DNA of 64,000 nucleotides from Flavobacterium faecale (GCF_003076455.1 NZ_CP020918.1:3074001-3138000), one strand, 5' to 3'. Positions 36,274 to 45,910 are shown, counted from the stretch's first letter. Notes: generated by a model from the sequence alone, not told the origin. A program made the numbers and translations.

Positions 36274-37029
36274 TTTACCTTCAGCAGCTGCTGGCGCTGG
36301 TAAAGCTGCCCCAACTCCTGGGTTTTTAATTTCAGCAAGTTTAGTTTTGATTGCTTTACCTGGTTTAGTGTTTTTCAAAGATTCTTCAAATCCATTGTAG
36401 ATTCCTTCTGCTTTTTTAATATCTGCACTAGGATCGTTTAACATACCTTGAATAATCAAAGCACTGATTAACGATTTTGGGTGAGATTCAGCATATCCAA
36501 CATATTTAGTTTTAGATGCATTTCCAACTTCTTCTTGAAGTTTAGAGAACTCTTGCATTAAACCATTGATTACTACAGTATCTTTTGATTGTTGAGCAGC
36601 GTTCATTTTCTCCATGTTTTGAGATTGGAAATCCATTAATTTCTTTTGGATTACTTTAATCTCTTCATTGAATTTCACGTACTCATCATTGTTATATGAT
36701 CCTGAAACTTTAGCGTTTTGGATGCTGTCTTTGTTTATTGTGATTACAATATCACCGTTCTCAAGGATAAAAGGTACTTTTCCTTGTACTCCTTCAATTT
36801 GCAACGTATGGAAAGCAGGTTCTAAAGCTTTACCTTCAAATACAAACTTACCATTTTCAACTTTTACAGTATCAATTGATTTTAATCCCATTCCGCTTTC
36901 GTCTTGTGTTTCAAGGATAATGGTTTTTCCGTTTTCAATTCCTGAGATAGTTCCTGAAACGGTGTACTTGTCTTTATTACAAGAAATTAATAAAAGAGAA
37001 GCAGAAAGTAAAAAAAATATTTTTTTCAT
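36271..37029 (-). CDS. DUF4369 lipoprotein half of a TGA-interrupted gene
   Basis: 252 aa beginning MKKIFFLLSASLLLISC, a lipoprotein signal with lipobox LISC. The DUF4369-like beta domain covers about 20-120 (KYTVSGTISGIENGKTI). A helical region and a Pro/Ala-rich linker (GAALPAPAAAEGK) follow, ending at the in-frame TGA. In related Bacteroidota proteins this architecture continues into a TlpA thioredoxin, giving a surface or periplasmic disulfide reductase of about 370-390 aa. Here the gene is either a pseudogene, a recent nonsense allele or a sequencing error. A TACTTTTG -7 element lies about 33 bases upstream. Confidence 0.8.
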   Translation of the reverse strand: MKKIFFLLSASLLLISCNKDKYTVSGTISGIENGKTIILETQDESGMGLKSIDTVKVENGKFVFEGKALEPAFHTLQIEGVQGKVPFILENGDIVITINKDSIQNAKVSGSYNNDEYVKFNEEIKVIQKKLMDFQSQNMEKMNAAQQSKDTVVINGLMQEFSKLQEEVGNASKTKYVGYAESHPKSLISALIIQGMLNDPSADIKKAEGIYNGFEESLKNTKPGKAIKTKLAEIKNPGVGAALPAPAAAEGK

Positions 37030-37061
37030 TACAATTTTAATTAGTTATTACGTTAAGTGAA

Positions 37062-37069
37062 CAAAAGTA
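37062..37069 (-). promoter_or_regulatory. -7 element of the DUF4369-TlpA gene
   Basis: TACTTTTG on the minus strand, 33 bases before the ATG. Confidence 0.4.
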
Positions 37070-37216
37070 TTATAAAAATATAGAACTCCATTAATTTTAT
37101 CTTCTAAATTTTTGTTATAGTTTGTTTAATTTACTGACAAAGGCGTATTTATGTTAATTTTGTGCTGTTTCTATACAAATAAATCCTTCGCTAGCTCCAA
37201 AAGCTAGTTAATAATC

Positions 37217-37250
37217 AAAAAAAGGTTCCTCTAAAATATATAGAGAAACC
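37217..37250 (-). terminator. Terminator of the sigma/anti-sigma operon
   Basis: On the minus strand GGTTTCTCTA pairs with TAGAGGAACC (one wobble), then T7. Confidence 0.8.
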
Positions 37251-37275
37251 CTTTAATGGCTTTTATTTGTATGAA

Positions 37276-38064
37276 TTATACCTTTCCTAAGGTGTATAGC
37301 TGCTCCATTGTCGGACTTAAGCTTCCACCAGCAGGCTCTAATGTGATTCCAAACGCCTCAGCATCATTGGTTCCATCCACAGCAAAGATACGTTGATTAT
37401 TGGCTACAAAATTATCCAATAAACCTATACTTGTAGGCGTTAGTGGGTTCAGTTTTAATGCCCATACTTGATATACCATTCCTTTTGGAGGTTCAGGTAA
37501 TCCGCTAGCATCTACAAAAACTTTTTGAGTGCCTTTGTTCCAGTAAATTTTTGCAGATGACTCAGGAGCGACTGCTTGTCCTCCCAATGCCACTACGGTA
37601 TTGTTACTGTCTCTAATGATGGCTAAACTTGATTCAATCGCTTTGTTTTCAAGTGTTAGTGTGTTCAGCTCTTTTTCCATTTTAGCTTTTTCAGTTGTCG
37701 CATTTACCACTTGGTTGTTGCTAGAACTTAATTGGCTGTATTGGTACCCGACACCTATAAGTAGTAAAACTGCTGCCGCCCATCCAATATAAGGACTGAG
37801 GCTTCTTTTTGGTTCAAAATCGATAACTTTCGATTCTGATGTTAAATCTAGTTTTGCTTTTATCTTCTCATAATTTCCTACCGAATTAAACGGTGCAAAA
37901 CTAGAGGATAAAGCCACGATAGATTTTTCGATAGCAATTATTTCTTCGTTAATCAAGGGGTCGTTTTTGGCTTTGTTGGCCACTTCAACGTTTTCAGACT
38001 CACTAAGCAAGCCGTAAACGTAAAGTTCCAAAATTCCAGATTCTATATATTCTTTATTTTCCAT
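37276..38064 (-). CDS. Anti-sigma factor (RskA family)
   Basis: 262 aa single-pass inner-membrane protein. The N-terminal cytoplasmic part (1-90) starts MENKEYIESGILELYVYGLL, typical of the zinc-free anti-sigma domain; one membrane segment is at about 92-109; a short coiled-coil follows (about 120-150), then a C-terminal RskA domain (about 160-262, with VYQVWALKLNP). It overlaps the ECF sigma gene by one base (TAATG), so the two are translationally coupled and it should bind and hold that sigma factor. The inducing signal is unknown. Confidence 0.9.
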   Translation of the reverse strand: MENKEYIESGILELYVYGLLSESENVEVANKAKNDPLINEEIIAIEKSIVALSSSFAPFNSVGNYEKIKAKLDLTSESKVIDFEPKRSLSPYIGWAAAVLLLIGVGYQYSQLSSSNNQVVNATTEKAKMEKELNTLTLENKAIESSLAIIRDSNNTVVALGGQAVAPESSAKIYWNKGTQKVFVDASGLPEPPKGMVYQVWALKLNPLTPTSIGLLDNFVANNQRIFAVDGTNDAEAFGITLEPAGGSLSPTMEQLYTLGKV

Positions 38065-38594
38065 TATACTTTCAAATAGGTTCTTAAATCATTTATACAA
38101 TTCCTATTGTGTGTTTTTACTGTTCCTAGAGGTATTGCAAGTTCTTCTGCAGCTTCTTGTTGCGTGTAACCTTTAAAGAATAGTAAATCGATGATCTGAA
38201 TGCACTTTGGCTTTAATCTCTTTACAAATTCTTGAATACCTATTGTATCCACTTTGTTAGCCGCTTTTGTGCTGTCTTCTAATAGATTTACGAAATTATC
38301 TGAAGAAAGGTTTTTTTGACTGTTGTTAAAGTTTTTAGAACGAAGTTTATCAATGGATGTATTTCGAGCAATATTTAAAATCCATGTGTAGAAACGCCCT
38401 TTACTTTCGTTATATGAATCGATGTTCTTCCAGATCTTTACAAATACGTCTTGCAAAACATCCTCTGCTTCTTCGGTATTCTTTACCAAAACATTTATAA
38501 CAGCAAATAAACTCTTGGAATACATATCATATAGATGTGTAAAAGCCCTTTCGTCTTTTTTATAAATTAAAACTAATAAATCTTCTTGGGTCAT
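38064..38594 (-). CDS. ECF RNA polymerase sigma factor (SigK-like)
   Basis: 176 aa with the two-domain ECF architecture. Region 2 is at about 22-60 (EEAEDVLQDVFVKIWKN) and region 4 at about 120-170 (GYTQQEAAEELAIPLGTVKT, a helix-turn-helix). No region 1.1 or 3. It is the first gene of a two-gene unit with an RskA-type anti-sigma factor. The regulon cannot be read from the sequence. Confidence 0.93.
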   Translation of the reverse strand: MTQEDLLVLIYKKDERAFTHLYDMYSKSLFAVINVLVKNTEEAEDVLQDVFVKIWKNIDSYNESKGRFYTWILNIARNTSIDKLRSKNFNNSQKNLSSDNFVNLLEDSTKAANKVDTIGIQEFVKRLKPKCIQIIDLLFFKGYTQQEAAEELAIPLGTVKTHNRNCINDLRTYLKV

Positions 38595-38772
38595 AATGAT
38601 TTTATTTTTTCAATTACAAACTTATGCAAACAAATCAAGATTTAATTTTATTTAACAAAAAATCAAATGCAAATGTTTGTTTGTGAAGCTTTAATCCATT
38701 CAAAATCGAAATATTCAACAAAATCCCTCTTATTTTAAGATTTAGATAAGAAAATAAATCTACACAAGGTTG

Positions 38773-38780
38773 TATCTTTG
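38773..38780 (+). promoter_or_regulatory. -7 element of menD
   Basis: TATCTTTG, 19 bases before the menD ATG. Confidence 0.5.
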
Positions 38781-38798
38781 TTTCTACAATAAAACACA

Positions 38799-40460
38799 AT
38801 GATATATCCAAAAATACCTTTAGCGCAAAGCATCATCGAAATATGTTTGGCCAAAGGAGTTACCCAAATAATAATTTCTCCTGGTTCTCGAAATGCTCCA
38901 TTGACAATTGGTTTTGTCAATAATCCAAATTTCACCTGTTATAGTATCGCTGATGAGAGATGTGCGGCGTTTTTCGCTCTTGGCATCGCCCAGCAAACTA
39001 AAACTGTGGTGGCACTAGTGTGTACCTCTGGATCGGCTTTACTCAATTACTATCCTGCATTTTCAGAAGCATTCTATAGTCAAATTCCGCTATTGGTTAT
39101 TTCTGCAGATAGGCCACAGTCTAAAATTGACATTGGAGATGGTCAAACCATTCGACAAGAAAATGTCTACAGTAATCATTCGATTTTTAATGCAAATTTG
39201 ACAGCAGAAGCTTCTTTCGAAAATGATTCAAAGATCAGCCAAGCTATTGATGCTGCCTTATATCAAAAAGGACCTGTACATATAAATGCTCCTTTCGAAG
39301 AGCCTTTGTACGAAACCGTTTCTGAGTTATCGGTATCGCCACAGGTTACCGCTTTCGCGAAAGTGCCATTGCAGCTGCATACTCATGATCTCGAAAACTA
39401 TGCTTCAATTTGGAATAAAGCCAGCAAAAAATTAGTTTTGGTAGGAGTGAGCGATCCAAATCAAATTGATCAAGAGGTTATTGATTGGTTTGCCAATGAT
39501 CCTTCAGTGGTGGTCATGACCGAAACTACCTCCAATTTGAATCATCCTACTTTTATTTCGAATATTGATTCGATCATTACACCTTTTACAGAGGAAGATT
39601 TTGAAGCTTTTCGCCCAGACATCTTACTAACTTATGGAGGTATGATTGTTTCTAAACGAATCAAAGCTTTTTTACGCAAGTATAAACCCGCTGCGCATTG
39701 GCACGTAGATGCCTTGCGTGCCTACGATACATTTGGTGCATTGACGGATCATGTTCATCAGGAAGCAAATTTATTTTTTAAAGAGTTTATACCTTACACG
39801 CAAAATGTGGCTAGTAGCTATTTTGAAAAATTGGATGCTATTGAACGTTTACGAAACAAAAGAACAAAGGAATATTTAGGTAAAATAGGATTTTCGGATT
39901 TTGTCGTTTTCGAAAAAGTGATTGCAGGATTACTAAAAAATAGTCAATTGCAAATCAGTAATAGTTCGGCTATTCGCTATGCGCAATTGGTAGAAATTGA
40001 TGCTAGTATTGAAGTGTTCTGTAATAGAGGAACAAGCGGAATTGATGGGAGTAGTTCAACGGCAATAGGAGCAGCTGTCGCTAATAATAAACAAACAACA
40101 TTGCTAACGGGTGATATTGGTTTCTTGTATGATAGTAATGCACTGTGGAATAATTATATTGCACCCAATTTTAAAATTATAATTGTTAATAATGGTGGAG
40201 GAGGAATCTTTAGAATCTTGCCTGGTCACCAAGAGACACCTGTATTCAATACTTTTTTTGAAACCTCGCATCAATTAACAGCAGAACATTTGGCAAAAAT
40301 GTATCAGTTTGACTATTGCGCTGTTGATAATGTTATAGACTTAGAAACTGCTTTACAAAACGTGTTTGCATCCAATGATAAGCCGAGTATTCTAGAGATA
40401 TTTACCCCTACACTAGATAATGACAAAATTTTGCTTCAATTTTTTAAAGAACTACTGTAG
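38799..40460 (+). CDS. menD: 2-succinyl-5-enolpyruvyl-6-hydroxy-3-cyclohexene-1-carboxylate synthase
   Basis: ThDP-dependent enzyme of menaquinone biosynthesis that joins 2-oxoglutarate-derived succinic semialdehyde to isochorismate. 553 aa, full length. N-terminal ISPGSRNAPLTIGF and SADRPQS are MenD-specific; the ThDP/metal motif is GDIGFLYDSNALWN and the RGTSGIDGSSSTAIGAA loop precedes it. Other men genes are not in the window. Menaquinone is the usual respiratory quinone in Bacteroidota. Confidence 0.95.
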   Translation: MIYPKIPLAQSIIEICLAKGVTQIIISPGSRNAPLTIGFVNNPNFTCYSIADERCAAFFALGIAQQTKTVVALVCTSGSALLNYYPAFSEAFYSQIPLLVISADRPQSKIDIGDGQTIRQENVYSNHSIFNANLTAEASFENDSKISQAIDAALYQKGPVHINAPFEEPLYETVSELSVSPQVTAFAKVPLQLHTHDLENYASIWNKASKKLVLVGVSDPNQIDQEVIDWFANDPSVVVMTETTSNLNHPTFISNIDSIITPFTEEDFEAFRPDILLTYGGMIVSKRIKAFLRKYKPAAHWHVDALRAYDTFGALTDHVHQEANLFFKEFIPYTQNVASSYFEKLDAIERLRNKRTKEYLGKIGFSDFVVFEKVIAGLLKNSQLQISNSSAIRYAQLVEIDASIEVFCNRGTSGIDGSSSTAIGAAVANNKQTTLLTGDIGFLYDSNALWNNYIAPNFKIIIVNNGGGGIFRILPGHQETPVFNTFFETSHQLTAEHLAKMYQFDYCAVDNVIDLETALQNVFASNDKPSILEIFTPTLDNDKILLQFFKELL

Positions 40461-40529
40461 TTTGTGTTTAAGAAGTCAATTGTAATTTAAATCAAAGTTG
40501 AGTTTTAGATTTTTTTTGTAAGTATTATG

Positions 40530-40560
40530 TTGTTTAATTGGGTGTAATTCGCTATATTTG
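40530..40560 (+). promoter_or_regulatory. Promoter of the DUF2853 gene
   Basis: TTG (40530-40532) with a 20-base spacer to TATATTTG (40553-40560), 29 bases before the ATG. Confidence 0.65.
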
Positions 40561-40588
40561 GTATTATTAACTAAAATTAAAATACTTT

Positions 40589-40930
40589 ATGAGTGCAAGA
40601 GAAGACCTTATTGTAAAATATGCAGCAGATTTAAAAGACAAATGTGGTGTAACTCCAGATATGGATTTGTTAACGAAAGTAACTATTGGATGTGGACCAT
40701 CTATTTATAACAAAGATGCAAGTACGGTTGCAGGAAGCCAGCAATCAGAATTGGACACGGTTAAAAATAATTTCTTGATTAAGAAGTTAGGTTTAACAGA
40801 TGGACCTGAATTAGATGCAGGAATCGATGCTGTTATTGAAAAATATGGTCGTTCGAACGGAAATAAACATAGAGCGGTAGTGTATTACCTTCTAGCAGTG
40901 CACTTTAAAAAAGAAAGTATTTATAATTAA
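40589..40930 (+). CDS. DUF2853 family protein
   Basis: 113 aa, all-alpha-looking soluble protein matching the DUF2853 pattern (MSAREDLIVKYAADLKDKC at the N-terminus, LDTVKNNFLIKKLGL in the middle, KHRAVVYYLLAVHF near the end). No signal peptide or cofactor motif. Function is unknown. It has its own promoter and terminator, so it is a single-gene unit. Confidence 0.85.
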   Translation: MSAREDLIVKYAADLKDKCGVTPDMDLLTKVTIGCGPSIYNKDASTVAGSQQSELDTVKNNFLIKKLGLTDGPELDAGIDAVIEKYGRSNGNKHRAVVYYLLAVHFKKESIYN

Positions 40931-40954
40931 GAATTTGTACTTTTCGAAATAGTA

Positions 40955-40982
40955 AAAAACGTCTTTTTGAGACGTTTTTTTT
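40955..40982 (+). terminator. Terminator after the DUF2853 gene
   Basis: AAAAAACGTCT pairs with AGACGTTTTTT, loop of five, T8. Confidence 0.88.
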
Positions 40983-41090
40983 ATGCCCAGAAGTGATTGT
41001 AAACCCGTTTGATGTTAAGAATATAACAAAAAGTTTTAATTCTACATTTTAGTTTTATAGATTTGCTGTCCAAATTGTGTCAGAATTTTT

Positions 41091-41098
41091 TAATTTTG
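41091..41098 (+). promoter_or_regulatory. -7 element of the DUF6913-like gene
   Basis: TAATTTTG, 19 bases before the ATG at 41117. It rules out the longer frame that starts at a TTG at 41063. Confidence 0.5.
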
Positions 41099-41116
41099 CC
41101 TAGTAGAGAAAGGAAT

Positions 41117-41635
41117 ATGCTGTGGAATTATTTAAAGGAATTAGTAGTTAAGAGGAAGGTGAAAGCCAGTTTGAATACTGAGAAAAGCACTACGGATAAT
41201 AGTACTATAAAAACAGTTGGATTGTTGATTGATGAAAATTATTTTTCAGAAAAACAACAATTAATCGAAGGTGTTATAGCCAATGGAATAGCAAAAGAGA
41301 ACATTAAAGTAGTTGTTTTTAAGAATAAAGCTCAAAAACTAATTTCAGAAAATGTAGTTTTTTGTTCTCCTAAAAATCTTAGCTGGCAAGGAGGAATAAA
41401 TAATGAAGCTGTGAAAGCATTTATAGCAACTGATTTTGATTTATTGATTAATTATTATGACATTGAAAAAGCAATGTTGTTGGTAATTACACAACAATCA
41501 AAAGCGAGATTTAAAGTAGGCTTTTCATCTGTGGATAGAAAATTAAATGATCTGACAATCACAAGTGACGCAGAGAATTACCAAGTTTTTATCCATGAAC
41601 TTTTTCGATACTTAAAAATATTAAATAAAATATAA
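41117..41635 (+). CDS. DUF6913-like protein
   Basis: 172 aa, start set at the ATG downstream of the -7 element. The chain has a Rossmann-like alternation ([11 protein letters not shown], then [10 protein letters not shown], then [12 protein letters not shown]) and ends in a helical tail. I believe it is the small flavobacterial DUF6913 type that lies next to dapA; function unknown. No signal peptide. It is 8 bases upstream of dapA and probably co-transcribed with it. Confidence 0.75.
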   Translation: MLWNYLKELVVKRKVKASLNTEKSTTDNSTIKTVGLLIDENYFSEKQQLIEGVIANGIAKENIKVVVFKNKAQKLISENVVFCSPKNLSWQGGINNEAVKAFIATDFDLLINYYDIEKAMLLVITQQSKARFKVGFSSVDRKLNDLTITSDAENYQVFIHELFRYLKILNKI

Positions 41636-41642
41636 CCAAACC

Positions 41643-42524
41643 ATGCAATCATTAATAGGAACTGGAGCCGCACTAATAACCCCATTCAAAGCAGATTTAA
41701 CAATCGATACAGAGGCGCTGTCTAAGATTGTAGATTTCTCAATAGATGGAGGCATAGAATATCTTGTAGTTTTAGGGACTACAGCTGAGACTGCTACACT
41801 AAGTCCTGATGAGAAGGAATTGGTAATCAAAACAGTACTTGAAGCAAATAGTGGTAGAGTGCCCTTAGTTTTAGGCTTAGGAGGGAACGATACCTATAAA
41901 TTGGTTGAAGAATTAAAAACCAGAGATTTCTCTGGATTTGAAGCTATACTTTCTGTTTCACCATTTTACAATAAACCGACTCAAGAAGGAATTTACCAGC
42001 ATTACAAAGCAGTAGCCGAGGCTTCTCCGCTACCTGTTATCATATATAACGTACCAGGTAGAACAGCTAGTAATATGTTACCAGCAACGGTAATAAGACT
42101 AGCCAACGATTGTAAGAACATTGTAGGCTTAAAAGAAGCAGCAGGAGATTTGGTACAAGCGATGGAAATCATAAAAAATAAACCAAAGGATTTCTTGGTT
42201 ATTTCTGGTGATGATATGATAGCTTTACCTATGATTTTGGCAGGTGGAGTAGGGATAATTACTGTTGTTGGACAATGTTTTCCAACGGCTTTTTCAGAAA
42301 TGGTGCGTTTAGGTTTGAATAGAAAAGTAGATGAAGCTTTTGCTATTCATTACAAATTAACAAACTGTATTGATATGATTTTTGAACAAGGTAATCCTGC
42401 TGGTATTAAGCAAGTGTTTAAATCACAAGGTATTGCTGAAAATTACGTACGCTTACCTTTAGTCCCTGTAGACGAATCATTAGCGGGAAGAATTGATTCT
42501 TTCGTCGCTGATTTTGATAAATAA
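41643..42524 (+). CDS. dapA: 4-hydroxy-tetrahydrodipicolinate synthase
   Basis: First committed step of lysine and diaminopimelate synthesis: condenses pyruvate with aspartate semialdehyde. 293 aa TIM barrel. The Schiff-base lysine is K164 in GLKEAAGD, and the catalytic tyrosine is Y135 in [23 protein letters not shown] is the substrate loop. It is 8 bases after the DUF6913-like gene and ends before a terminator that overlaps the bamD promoter. Confidence 0.95.
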   Translation: MQSLIGTGAALITPFKADLTIDTEALSKIVDFSIDGGIEYLVVLGTTAETATLSPDEKELVIKTVLEANSGRVPLVLGLGGNDTYKLVEELKTRDFSGFEAILSVSPFYNKPTQEGIYQHYKAVAEASPLPVIIYNVPGRTASNMLPATVIRLANDCKNIVGLKEAAGDLVQAMEIIKNKPKDFLVISGDDMIALPMILAGGVGIITVVGQCFPTAFSEMVRLGLNRKVDEAFAIHYKLTNCIDMIFEQGNPAGIKQVFKSQGIAENYVRLPLVPVDESLAGRIDSFVADFDK

Positions 42525-42554
42525 AACACACTTTTTGTTCCTATAAAGAAATAT

Positions 42555-42585
42555 TTTGTAGTGGCTAAATTAATACCTAAATTTG
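42555..42585 (+). promoter_or_regulatory. bamD promoter
   Basis: TTTG (42555-42558), 19-base spacer, TAAATTTG (42578-42585): a close match to the Bacteroidota consensus, 64 bases before the bamD ATG. Confidence 0.75.
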
Positions 42586-42611
42586 CACCGAATCTTCGGT
42601 GCAATTTTTTG
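42582..42611 (+). terminator. dapA terminator overlapping the bamD -7 element
   Basis: TTGCACCGA-ATCT-TCGGTGCAA followed by T6; nine paired bases. The left arm starts inside the TTTG of the bamD -7 element, so transcripts from bamD's own promoter would begin past the left arm and escape termination. Confidence 0.8.
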
Positions 42612-42648
42612 TTTTTATAATAGATAATTGAATCGATAAAATTAATAA

Positions 42649-43443
42649 ATGAAAAAATTAGTATCAGTACTACTTATTGCAGTTGTGTTTACTTCTTGCA
42701 ATGAATATCAAAAAGCATTGAAAAATGAAGATATTGCTGTTAAGTACGAAATGGGAACTAAATTGTACGATGCAGGTAAGTATACCAAAGCGATTCGATT
42801 GTTTGAGCAAGTAGCAACTACGTATCGAGGAAAACCTCAAGCCGAAAAGTTATTCTATATGTTTTCTCAATCGTATTTTAAAACTAATCAGTTTTATTTG
42901 GCTGGATATCAATTTGAAAGTTTTACTTCGAGTTATCCAAAAAGTGAAAAATCAGAAGAAGCAGCCTTTTTGGGTGCAAAAAGTTATTCTAAACTATCAC
43001 CAACGTATAGCTTAGATCAGACAGATACAAATAAAGCGATAGAAAAACTTCAAAACTTTATTGATACCTATCCCAATTCAACTTATTTGCCAGAGGCGAA
43101 TGAAATTGTAAAAGGATTAGCTGAAAAAATCGAGAAGAAAGTATACGAAAACGCTAGAGGTTATAATACAATCTCTGACTATAAATCAGCTTTGGTGGCG
43201 TTAGATAATTTTATAAATGATTATCCAGGGACTCCATATAAAGAAGATGCATTGTATTACAGATTAGATTCTGCATACAAATTAGGTATAAACAGTGTTC
43301 CAGACAAAATGGAAGAGCGCTTATTAGTAGCTAAAAAAGCGTATACTAATTTGGTTAAGTTCAAAGAAGGTACAAAATACAAACAAAAGGCTGATGAAAT
43401 GTTAGCTAGAATAGAACAAGATTTACAAAAATTTACTAAATAA
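42649..43443 (+). CDS. bamD: Outer membrane assembly lipoprotein BamD
   Basis: Periplasmic-face lipoprotein of the BAM complex that inserts outer-membrane beta-barrels. 264 aa. The signal ends in FTSC (lipobox) at about residue 19. Then come tetratricopeptide-like helices (YDAGKYTKAIRLFEQVATTY and AGYQFESFTSSYPKSEKSEE). It starts a set bamD-rpoZ-coaBC-porD-recN on one strand with short or overlapping junctions, and its own promoter precedes it. Confidence 0.92.
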   Translation: MKKLVSVLLIAVVFTSCNEYQKALKNEDIAVKYEMGTKLYDAGKYTKAIRLFEQVATTYRGKPQAEKLFYMFSQSYFKTNQFYLAGYQFESFTSSYPKSEKSEEAAFLGAKSYSKLSPTYSLDQTDTNKAIEKLQNFIDTYPNSTYLPEANEIVKGLAEKIEKKVYENARGYNTISDYKSALVALDNFINDYPGTPYKEDALYYRLDSAYKLGINSVPDKMEERLLVAKKAYTNLVKFKEGTKYKQKADEMLARIEQDLQKFTK

Positions 43444-43451
43444 ATAAAGTC

Positions 43452-43769
43452 ATGGATTTAAAAAAGACGAACGCTCCAGTAAATACAATAACGTATAATA
43501 AAACAGTTATTGAAGAGCCTACTGGGAATGTGTATGAAGCGATTACCATTATGGCTAAAAGAGCAAACCAAATTAACTCTGAAATCAAAAAAGAATTGAC
43601 AGAGAAATTAGAAGAGTTTGCTACTTATAATGACAGTCTTGAAGAGGTTTTTGAAAACAAAGAACAAATCGAAGTTTCAAAATTCTATGAAAAATTACCT
43701 AAGCCACATGCATTAGCAGTTCAAGAATGGTTAGACGGTAAAATTTACCACAGAGATTCAAACAAATAA
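43452..43769 (+). CDS. rpoZ: RNA polymerase omega subunit (Bacteroidota type)
   Basis: 105 aa, 8 bases after bamD. The Rpb6/omega signature is visible in GNVYEAITIMAKRANQIN (helix plus RA-x-Q), followed by an acidic helix; the C-terminal extension KLPKPHALAVQEWLDGKIYH is typical of the Bacteroidota form. It stabilises the beta-prime subunit and assists polymerase assembly. Confidence 0.85.
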   Translation: MDLKKTNAPVNTITYNKTVIEEPTGNVYEAITIMAKRANQINSEIKKELTEKLEEFATYNDSLEEVFENKEQIEVSKFYEKLPKPHALAVQEWLDGKIYHRDSNK

Positions 43770-43779
43770 TACGTAGAAA

Positions 43780-44991
43780 ATGTCAGTTTTAAACGGTAAG
43801 AAAATTTTACTAGGTGTTTCTGGTGGGATTGCTGCCTATAAAACAGCCTCATTAGTACGACTCTTTATAAAAGCAGGTGCACATGTCCAAGTGATAATGA
43901 CACCTGCTTCTAAGGATTTTGTAACGCCACTTACGTTGGCAACCCTTTCAAAAAATCCTGTATTTTCAAGTTTTTACAACGATGAAGATCAAGAAGCAGA
44001 ATGGAATAACCATGTCGAACTAGGTCTTTGGGCCGATTTGATGATTATTGCTCCCGCTACTGCCAATACCATGGCAAAAATGACTGCAGGTATTTGTGAT
44101 AACTTAGTTATTGCTACCTATTTGTCTGCAAAATGTCCTGTATATGTCGCACCCGCAATGGATCTGGATATGTACAAACATCCCTCAACGATTCAAAGTT
44201 TATCATCCTTAGATTCTTTTGGTAATTTTGTTATTCCAGCTGAGTCAGGTGAGCTAGCAAGCGGACTTTCAGGTGAAGGCCGTATGGCAGAACCAGAAAA
44301 TATCGTCTCTTTTATAGAAAAAGAACTTGAAAGTAAGCTCCCACTTAGAGGAAAGAAAATTTTAATTACCGCTGGACCAACTTATGAAGCGATTGATCCT
44401 GTTCGTTTTATAGGGAATCATTCTTCTGGCAAAATGGGGTTTGATATTGCACATAGTGCTGCAAATTTAGGTGCAGAGGTAATATTAGTTTCCGGTCCTA
44501 CAAATTTCAAATCAAATCACTCAGGAATTAAAGTTATTCCGGTTGTAACTGCGCAAGAGATGTATGATGCATGTCATGAGTACTTTGCTACTGTTGACGT
44601 AGCAATTGCAGCTGCAGCTGTTGCCGATTACCGACCAAAAAATGTCGCTACTCAAAAGATTAAAAAAGCGGCAGTTAATTTTGTTATCGAAATGGAAAAA
44701 ACCAAAGACATTTTATTGTCTATGGGGGAATTGAAAAAAAATCAGTTTTTGATCGGTTTTGCTTTGGAGACAGAAAATGAAATTGAGAATGCGAAGCTGA
44801 AAATTCAGAAAAAAAACTTAGATTTGATAGTTCTCAATTCACTGCAAGATGAAGGCGCTGGATTTAAAAAAGCAACTAACAAAGTTACTTTTATAGATAA
44901 AGATTTCAACATTGAACCTATGGAACTAAAATCCAAGGAAGCAGTTGCAGATGATATTTTAAACAAAATAAAAGCCTATTTTCATGAATAA
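43780..44991 (+). CDS. coaBC: Bifunctional phosphopantothenoylcysteine decarboxylase/synthetase
   Basis: Two steps of coenzyme A synthesis: CTP-dependent joining of 4'-phosphopantothenate with cysteine, then FMN-dependent decarboxylation. 403 aa. The CoaC half (1-180) has GVSGGIAAYKTA, catalytic His in NNHVELG and the APATANTMAKM motif. The CoaB half (190-400) has ITAGPTYEAIDPVRFIGNHS and AAAVADYRP. It ends 8 bases inside the next gene, an overlap that suggests coupling. Confidence 0.95.
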   Translation: MSVLNGKKILLGVSGGIAAYKTASLVRLFIKAGAHVQVIMTPASKDFVTPLTLATLSKNPVFSSFYNDEDQEAEWNNHVELGLWADLMIIAPATANTMAKMTAGICDNLVIATYLSAKCPVYVAPAMDLDMYKHPSTIQSLSSLDSFGNFVIPAESGELASGLSGEGRMAEPENIVSFIEKELESKLPLRGKKILITAGPTYEAIDPVRFIGNHSSGKMGFDIAHSAANLGAEVILVSGPTNFKSNHSGIKVIPVVTAQEMYDACHEYFATVDVAIAAAAVADYRPKNVATQKIKKAAVNFVIEMEKTKDILLSMGELKKNQFLIGFALETENEIENAKLKIQKKNLDLIVLNSLQDEGAGFKKATNKVTFIDKDFNIEPMELKSKEAVADDILNKIKAYFHE

Positions 44992-45868
44992 ATGGATTCT
45001 TTTTTTCGCACTTGTCTTTTTTTCTACTCTACATTCACAACAGCTGAATTGTACTGTCACGGTTAATACCGAGAAGTTGGCAGCAACCAATCAAATGGTT
45101 TTTAAAACATTACAAACTTCATTAACTGATTTTGTAAACAAAACAGATTGGACCGGAAAAGCTTTAAAACAAAGCGAAAAGATAAATTGTTCCATGTACA
45201 TCACTGTCTCGGCTAATAGTTCAGATGATTTTATTGCTACGATACAAGTACAATCTTCGAGACCTATTTATAATTCATCCTATTCATCGCCAGTTTTAAA
45301 TTTTAATGATAAAGATTTTAGCTTTCGATACACACAATTTCAGAACTTGATTTTCAATCCAAATGGTTTTGAATCGAATTTGGTATCGGTGGTTTCGTTT
45401 TATGCATATGTTATTCTAGGACTAGATGCTGATTCTTTCGAACCAAATTCAGGTACTGAAAATTTAGTTATAGCACAAAATATTGCTAATAATGCGCAAC
45501 AAGGTGGATATAAAGGTTGGAGTCAAGCAGATGGTTTTCAAAACCGTTATTTTTTGATTAATGATTTATTATCACCAACATTTTCAGTTATTCGAACTAC
45601 AATTAGCGACTATCATACTGGTTTGGATTTGATGACAAAAGATTTAAAAGGGTCTAAAGAAAAGGTGAAAGCTTCATTAATCGATTTGAATAAGCTTTAC
45701 GCTGCTAAGCCCAATGCTTTTTTGACTCGTGTGTTTTTTGATGCTAAGTCAGACGAGATCGTCTCTATATTTTCAGGAGGACCGAGTATTACCATTACCG
45801 ATTTATTGGACAGTTTGAATAGAACATCGCCATTAAATTCTAGTAAATGGTCAACCATTAAATACTAA
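44984..45868 (+). CDS. porD: PorD-like (DUF4835) type IX secretion protein
   Basis: 294 aa with a signal peptide (WILFFALVFFSTLHS, cleavage before QQLNC). Beta-rich mature part with TVNTEKLAATNQMVFKTLQT at the start and the SFYAYVILGLDADSF segment. I recognise it as the Bacteroidota DUF4835 family, named PorD and linked to type IX secretion and gliding. Its position between coaBC and recN is the usual flavobacterial order. The precise function is not known; none of the gld or spr genes is in the window. Confidence 0.75.
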   Translation: MNKWILFFALVFFSTLHSQQLNCTVTVNTEKLAATNQMVFKTLQTSLTDFVNKTDWTGKALKQSEKINCSMYITVSANSSDDFIATIQVQSSRPIYNSSYSSPVLNFNDKDFSFRYTQFQNLIFNPNGFESNLVSVVSFYAYVILGLDADSFEPNSGTENLVIAQNIANNAQQGGYKGWSQADGFQNRYFLINDLLSPTFSVIRTTISDYHTGLDLMTKDLKGSKEKVKASLIDLNKLYAAKPNAFLTRVFFDAKSDEIVSIFSGGPSITITDLLDSLNRTSPLNSSKWSTIKY

Positions 45869-45910
45869 AAAGCTTTTTATATAAATTTCGATTTTACAAA
45901 AACAATTTAG

